Of a stretch of 64,000 bases of DNA, positions 59,926 through 64,000 are shown in pieces. This stretch comes from Alphaproteobacteria bacterium. Lineage in GTDB: Bacteria; Pseudomonadota; Alphaproteobacteria; Acetobacterales; Acetobacteraceae. The position numbers and the translations under genes were made by a program. A model generated the notes under the pieces. The model did not search any database, was not told where the DNA came from, and saw only the letters and a list, made by a program, of their open reading frames with translations. How positions within the stretch are numbered: the stretch's first letter is position 1; each line of letters begins with the position of its first letter. The stretch covers positions 23,098 to 87,097 of the forward strand of contig JAPLOI010000039.1 in the NCBI GenBank assembly GCA_026400815.1, written 5' to 3'.

Positions 59926-60744
59926 ATGTTTGGTACCACCGTTACGTTTAACCGGGCCGTCGCAGGAGCAGTGCTCCTCACGGCCAGTATGGCGTCCACC
60001 GCCGAGGCCCTGCCGCAGTTCTCGTTCAACCCGGGTCCGGTCGGGCTGAACGGCGGCAGCTTCACGGCCGACAACATCAACATTTCCAACTTCAGCACCG
60101 TGGTGATCACGCCCGACGGCAAGGGCGGCGCCACCTTCACCGAGACCGGCGTGCTGCCGGTCATCGGCTTCCAGCTGGGCAATACCAATGTGGGCTCTGC
60201 CGGGCTGAACAGCACCTATGGCCTGTATTTCGGCTTCGACGGCACAGGCGTGCAGAACACCCCGACCTTCACCAGCGGCACCAGCGGCACCTTCACCACG
60301 CTGAACTTCACCATGTTCGGCTACAACGTGGTGGGGCCCCCGGCCGGCGTGACCTATGCGTCGACCAATGCGCCGCCGACCAATTCGGCGAACCTCGTGG
60401 CGCTTGCCACGGGAACGCTGATCGGTGGTGGCGTGGGTTCCACGACGATCCCGACCCCCGGCGGGCCAATTCCGGTGCCGAATGCCAACACGCTGTTGAC
60501 CTTCGCGCCGACGGTGGCCGGTGCCTCGTTCTTCGTGAGCCCGGACCCGTTCTACCAGGCGGTGTTCTCGGCCTTCACCAACAACCCGTCGCAGATCACC
60601 ACCACGGCGAACGGCTTCGTCATCACCCAGGGTGGCGGCAGCGCCAACTTCCTGGAAACGCCGACGCCGGAACCGGCCTCGATGGCGCTGTTGGGCGTCG
60701 GGCTGCTGGGCCTTGGCTTCCTGCGCCGCCGCATGGCTGCCTGA
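59926..60744 (+). CDS. PEP-CTERM sorting-domain protein
   Basis: A 272-residue exported protein with an N-terminal signal (about 1-30, ending STAEA) and a C-terminal PEP-CTERM signal: PTPEPASMALLGVGLLGLGFLRRRMAA, with PEP, a hydrophobic segment and the RRR cluster, cut here into short parts PTPEP, ASMALLGVGLLGLGF and RRRMAA. Such proteins are processed by an exosortase and displayed at the cell surface. The mature part is low in charge, and rich in Thr, Asn, Gly and Ser. Start ATG 59926 with GGGAG nine bases upstream. An intrinsic terminator lies about 50 bp after the stop. Confidence 0.92.
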   Translation: MFGTTVTFNRAVAGAVLLTASMASTAEALPQFSFNPGPVGLNGGSFTADNINISNFSTVVITPDGKGGATFTETGVLPVIGFQLGNTNVGSAGLNSTYGLYFGFDGTGVQNTPTFTSGTSGTFTTLNFTMFGYNVVGPPAGVTYASTNAPPTNSANLVALATGTLIGGGVGSTTIPTPGGPIPVPNANTLLTFAPTVAGASFFVSPDPFYQAVFSAFTNNPSQITTTANGFVITQGGGSANFLETPTPEPASMALLGVGLLGLGFLRRRMAA

Positions 60745-60755
60745 CCGGCCCGCAC

Positions 60756-62822
60756 GTGTCGCAGGGCACAATCGGCCCTCGGGATAGCTCGGAGGAAGGC
60801 GGCGCCTCGGCGCCGCCTTTTTCTCGGCCCGAGTCGACCCAGCCGGCGGGGCAGAATGCCCCATTCGACTACGCCTCCGCCTTCGGCCGCCACCTGGGCT
60901 GGACCACGGAGTGGGAGCAACTGGCCCTGCGCGCCCGGCGCGTTGCCATTGCCGGGCTCGGCGGTGTCGGCGGCTTCCATCTGCTGGCCCTGGCCCGCCT
61001 GGGCGTCGGGCAGTTCCACATCGCCGACCTCGACCGCTTCGGCATCGAGAACATGAACCGCCAGGCCGGCGCCACCATGGCCACGCTCGGCCGCCCCAAG
61101 GTGGAGGTGCTGGCGGGGATGGCCCGCGCCATCAACCCCACGCTGCACCTCACCCTGTTCCCCGATGGCGTGCAGCCCGGCAACATCGATGCCTTCCTGG
61201 ATGGCGTGGACCTGTTCGTGGACGGGTTCGACTTCTTCGCGCTCTCCATCCGCGCCGCCGTGTTTGCCCGCTGCGCCGAGCGCGGCATCCCGGCCGTGAC
61301 CGCGGCACCCATTGGCATGGGGGTGGGCTTCCTCGCCTTCCTGCCCGGGCGGATGACCTTCGAGCAGTATTTCCGCCTCGCCGGCCAGCCGGAGCCGGAG
61401 CAGTACCTGCGCTTCCTGATGGGCGTCGCCCCCGCCGGGCTGCATCGCCCGTACCTGGCCGATGATACCCGCGTGGACCTCGCCGGGCGCCGCGGCCCTT
61501 CCACGGTGGCCGCGTGCGAGCTGTGCGCCGGCATGGTTGCCACCCAGGCGCTGAAGATCCTGCTGGGCCGCGGCGGCGTGCCGCACGCCCCCACCCACCT
61601 GCATTTCGATGCCTATCGCGGCAAGCTGGCCCGCAGCTGGCTGCCCTGGGGCAATGCCGGGCCGCTGCAGCGCGCCAAGCTGGCCATTGCGCGGCGCATC
61701 TATGCCGGCATGGCCCATCTTGCGGCCGCATCGCCGCCGGTGACGCAGGCGGACAGGCTGCTCGCCATCCTGGACCTCGCCCGCTGGGCCCCGAGCGGCG
61801 ACAACACCCAGCCCTGGCGCTTCGAGGTGCTCGGCCCGCGCGCCGTGCGCATCCATCTCGAAGCGCCGGACCCGGCCAACCCCTATGAATACCGCGGCGG
61901 CGCGCCGATCCTGCTCGCTGGCGGCATGCTGCTGGAAAGCATCCGCATCGCCGCCCGGTCGGAAGGCTGGGCGATGGCCTGGCATGCCGAGCTCGGCGGG
62001 CCGCCCTGGCGGTGCGACGTGTCGTTCGAGGACGCCACCTCCGATGCGCCCGCCCCTGCGGACAACGTTGCCGCCCTGCTGCTGCGCACCGTCGCGCGCG
62101 GCCCGCTCGGCCATGCCCCGCTCACCGCCACCCAGAAGGCCCGCCTTTCCGAGGCGCTCGGCCCCGAACTGGCGCTGGAGTGGCACGAGGCCCTGCCGGC
62201 CCGGCTGCGCCTGGCCCGCCTCGGCGCGATGGCCACCGGCATTCGCCTGCGTGCGCCGGAGACCTTCGCCGTGCATCGCCGCGTGGTGGACTGGACGCGC
62301 CCGCGCAGCCCGGATGGCCTGCCGCAGGGCGCGATCGGTCTGGACCGCCCGACGCGCGCGGTGATGCGCTGGGCGATGCGCGACTGGCAGCGGATGCGGC
62401 GCCTCAACGCCACGCTCGGCACCGCCGGTGCGGCCTGGCAGCTGGATTTCCACCCTGCCATCGCCAGTGCCGCCTTCTTTGTGATCCGCACGGCAGGCCA
62501 GGACCATGGCACGGAGGCGCTGCTGCGCCACGGCATCGCCCTGCAGCGATTCTGGCTGGCCGCCGAACAACTCGGCCTTGGCCTGCAGCCCGCGCTGGCC
62601 ACGCTCATCTTCGCCCATCACGGCCGGCATGGCACCGCGTTCACCACGGAGGCGGCGCTCCGTACCCGCGCCGCCGGCCCCGCCGTGCGCTTCACCGCCC
62701 TGCTGGGCGATCCCGACGCTGTGGTGTTCCTGGGTCGCCTCGGCCAGCGCCACCCGGGCGCACCCGGCCCGCGTTCCGTTCGCCGCCCGCTGGAGGAATC
62801 GCTGCTCCCTGCGGGCGGATAG
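60756..62822 (+). CDS. ThiF-like adenylyltransferase fused to a nitroreductase
   Basis: A 688-residue fusion. The N-terminal half (about 36-290) is an E1/ThiF domain: ATP-binding GLGGVGG at 67-73, DLDRFGIENMNRQAG, the Lys in GRPKVEVL and the Asp in FVDGFDFF. The activating Cys is not obvious, but CELC near 253-256 is present. The C-terminal half (about 325-660) is a nitroreductase-like FMN domain, with LARWAPSGDNTQPWRF and GLGLQP. It resembles the Rv1355c-type fusions of actinobacteria. The only available start is GTG 60756. The first 50 codons contain the terminator of the preceding gene. It is convergent, five bases from the acyltransferase gene, and faces the PEP-CTERM gene. Confidence 0.85.
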   Translation: MSQGTIGPRDSSEEGGASAPPFSRPESTQPAGQNAPFDYASAFGRHLGWTTEWEQLALRARRVAIAGLGGVGGFHLLALARLGVGQFHIADLDRFGIENMNRQAGATMATLGRPKVEVLAGMARAINPTLHLTLFPDGVQPGNIDAFLDGVDLFVDGFDFFALSIRAAVFARCAERGIPAVTAAPIGMGVGFLAFLPGRMTFEQYFRLAGQPEPEQYLRFLMGVAPAGLHRPYLADDTRVDLAGRRGPSTVAACELCAGMVATQALKILLGRGGVPHAPTHLHFDAYRGKLARSWLPWGNAGPLQRAKLAIARRIYAGMAHLAAASPPVTQADRLLAILDLARWAPSGDNTQPWRFEVLGPRAVRIHLEAPDPANPYEYRGGAPILLAGGMLLESIRIAARSEGWAMAWHAELGGPPWRCDVSFEDATSDAPAPADNVAALLLRTVARGPLGHAPLTATQKARLSEALGPELALEWHEALPARLRLARLGAMATGIRLRAPETFAVHRRVVDWTRPRSPDGLPQGAIGLDRPTRAVMRWAMRDWQRMRRLNATLGTAGAAWQLDFHPAIASAAFFVIRTAGQDHGTEALLRHGIALQRFWLAAEQLGLGLQPALATLIFAHHGRHGTAFTTEAALRTRAAGPAVRFTALLGDPDAVVFLGRLGQRHPGAPGPRSVRRPLEESLLPAGG
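60797..60822 (+). terminator. Intrinsic terminator inside the thiF-like ORF
   Basis: AGGCGGCGC (60797-60805), loop CTCG, GCGCCGCCT (60810-60818), then TTTTT ending at 60822. It is placed to end the PEP-CTERM transcript, but falls in codons 14-22 of the downstream ORF, so expression of the fusion needs readthrough or another promoter. Confidence 0.7.
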
Positions 62823-62827
62823 GAAGC

Positions 62828-63526
62828 TCAGCCGAAGTGCCGCGCCGCCTGTGGCTGGGCTGCGATCCGCTCCTGCCAGAGCGCGCCGTCGCCGGTGATG
62901 AACGACCATACCTTCGGCTTCTCGGCCCGGATGCGGCCAAGCACCGTTGAGATGGAGCCTACCGCCGGCTGGCGCGTGCCGTGGTATTCCACTGTCGGCC
63001 CGACCGGTTCGAAGTGGATCGCGGTGGCGCGCAGCAGGCGCAGCAGGCTGCGTTCCATGATGGCGCACCAATGCGTGAGGTCATGGGTGCCGCTGACTGT
63101 CACGATGCCTCGCATCAGGAACAGCCGCATCAGCGCCGCCGCCGCCGGGCTCACCCCCGGCCTGTCCCGTGTCAGGGCGAAGCGGGAGATCTCGCCGGTC
63201 GCCATCGCAGGCAGGGGAGACAGGACGTAGCGTTCGCATACACGATTCATCGGAAAACTGGTTGCGCCGCTTGCCGCGCATCCGATAACCACGCGCACCG
63301 TGCCCAGCACCTGGCCGCTCCGGCGGGAGCGCACCAGCACGTGGCGCGACACGTGATCAAACTCGTCCTGCTCCAATCCGTTCTCACCGGGCTCGAAGCC
63401 ACGTTCCTCGCAATACACCTTGTAGCGTAGCCTCTGCGCTGCCTCGATCTGTGGACCGCTCGTGGCGATCTCGGTCTCCAGTTCGTCGCGGGCTGCCTCG
63501 AGCGCTGATTCGATCGAGCATTCCAT
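62828..63526 (-). CDS. PEP-CTERM/exosortase system-associated acyltransferase
   Basis: A 232-residue GNAT-like acyltransferase of the TIGR03694 group, related to N-acyl amino acid and homoserine lactone synthases. AQRLRYKVYCEERGFEPGENGLEQDEFD is the conserved front region (LxRY-like), followed by GTVRVVI and MATGEISRFALTRD (the ExSR motif). Such enzymes take an acyl group from acyl-ACP and transfer it to an amine. Start ATG 63526 with GGAGG upstream. It is convergent with the ThiF-nitroreductase gene, and a PEP-CTERM protein gene lies close by. It is likely to make a small signal or lipid. Confidence 0.9.
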   Translation of the reverse strand: MECSIESALEAARDELETEIATSGPQIEAAQRLRYKVYCEERGFEPGENGLEQDEFDHVSRHVLVRSRRSGQVLGTVRVVIGCAASGATSFPMNRVCERYVLSPLPAMATGEISRFALTRDRPGVSPAAAALMRLFLMRGIVTVSGTHDLTHWCAIMERSLLRLLRATAIHFEPVGPTVEYHGTRQPAVGSISTVLGRIRAEKPKVWSFITGDGALWQERIAAQPQAARHFG

Positions 63527-63833
63527 TGACGGTATCCTCCAGCGGGTCTGTCGTCTCCGACTACCCCGGCCAGGATCGGCGCCAGACGGGTCGATCCTTA
63601 GTAACCCGCACTTGATGGCCAGGTCATCAAAATCATAAATCGCAGAAGCAGCCAAAAATACTGAACATAGGTACAATGTTTCGCCGTCATGTGGGTCTTC
63701 ACGTCTCAATTTTCGTGTATAATCGCTGTGGCGTAATACTTGTGCCGACACGCCGGAAAAATGCGTTTATGTCGCCCCAGAAGGGTCATGCGCGGCACAA
63801 TAATGAGCAAAAATAAATTAGAGCAGAATCCTA
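63527..63833. promoter_or_regulatory. Control region of the acyltransferase gene
   Basis: 307 bp with no gene, much lower in GC than the flanks. TTGATG (63612-63617) and CATCAA (63625-63630), with seven bases between, form a small palindrome that could be an operator. Several TATAAT-like strings (around 63714) lie in the same stretch. The right side borders the IS630-type transposase, whose end is probably near 63818. Confidence 0.45.
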
Positions 63834-64000
63834 TCAATCTGGCTCATAGCCTGTCGCCGGGAAATAGTTGGCGCATTCCTGTGGCGTGAAGGCGTCCAAG
63901 GCATCGCGGATCGCGTCCCATAGCTCGCTGATGCTGCGTGCGGCGGCCTTTCGGAGGAACGCCTTGAGCTTGGAGAAGGCGTTCTCGATTGGGTTGAAGT
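63834..64000 (-). CDS. IS630-family transposase, 3' end only
   Basis: The minus-strand frame ends with FNPIENAFSKLKAFLRKAAARS... and CANYFPATGYEPD, the standard C-terminus of the IS630-type DDE transposases. The rest lies beyond the right edge. The nearby TTAGAGCAGAATC (about 63817-63829) may be the inverted terminal end of the IS, with TA as target site. Confidence 0.88.
   Translation of the reverse strand, partial: FNPIENAFSKLKAFLRKAAARSISELWDAIRDALDAFTPQECANYFPATGYEPD

Noticed and set aside
62828..63751. Longer N-terminus for the acyltransferase (307 residues)
   Set aside because: The first 75 residues come from the AT-rich control region. ATG 63526 has GGAGG and starts at the family's normal N-terminus.

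Overview
The window is GC-rich, uniformly coded DNA from an alphaproteobacterium. Several things point to the Acetobacteraceae/Rhodospirillales, an inference from family content rather than a search: a GTTC-N7-GTTC SOS box of the alphaproteobacterial type, the argH-lptM-lysA-TIGR02302 gene set, DUF3297, DUF1194 and YqgE genes, and intergenic GGGGC...GCCCC palindromes. No rRNA operon, CRISPR array or replication origin was seen.

Layout. 1-6191: chromosomal metabolism and transport (CocE-type hydrolase cut by the left edge, hydratase, double GNAT, two MFS transporters). 6547-18313: an 11.7 kb island integrated in the 3' half of tRNA-Lys(CUU), bounded by 49-bp direct repeats. It carries a tyrosine integrase, a type I restriction-modification system (hsdR, hsdS, hsdM) with a higBA-like toxin-antitoxin pair inside it, an unknown gene, a small HTH-like gene, a Toprim primase and a P-loop replication ATPase. 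hsdM has an in-frame TGA in its AdoMet motif. Two nested repeat sets sit inside the island ends: CAGGAC-type motifs near the att sites and three tandem 9-mers (GGCATAGGG) at each end in opposite orientation.

18411-35443: housekeeping and envelope genes (M20 amidohydrolase, lipoprotein, RlmI-like methyltransferase, lytic transglycosylase, DsbA-like and M48 protease pair, gamma-glutamyltransferase with an aminotransferase, peroxiredoxin, YqgE, DUF1194, aldo/keto reductase, MarR regulator, intradiol dioxygenase, an S24 repressor opposite an SOS-box gene, pyrD, a TIGR01459 HAD). 35448-44393: esterase and SDR pair, cardiolipin synthase-like protein, two divergent family 5 solute-binding proteins, amidase, rpmB, with repeat elements between them.

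44479-59588: orphan histidine kinase, a frameshifted tlpA-like gene, argH, an lptM-like lipoprotein whose 5' end is made of palindromic repeats, then a 7 kb block (RND pump with TetR regulator and two matching operators, DUF3297, AlkX/YcaQ-like glycosylase, GST) that separates argH-lptM from lysA-TIGR02302. The last part (59926-63526) is the most unusual: a PEP-CTERM protein, a ThiF-nitroreductase fusion and, convergent to it, a PEP-CTERM/exosortase-associated acyltransferase. An IS630-type transposase is cut by the right edge.
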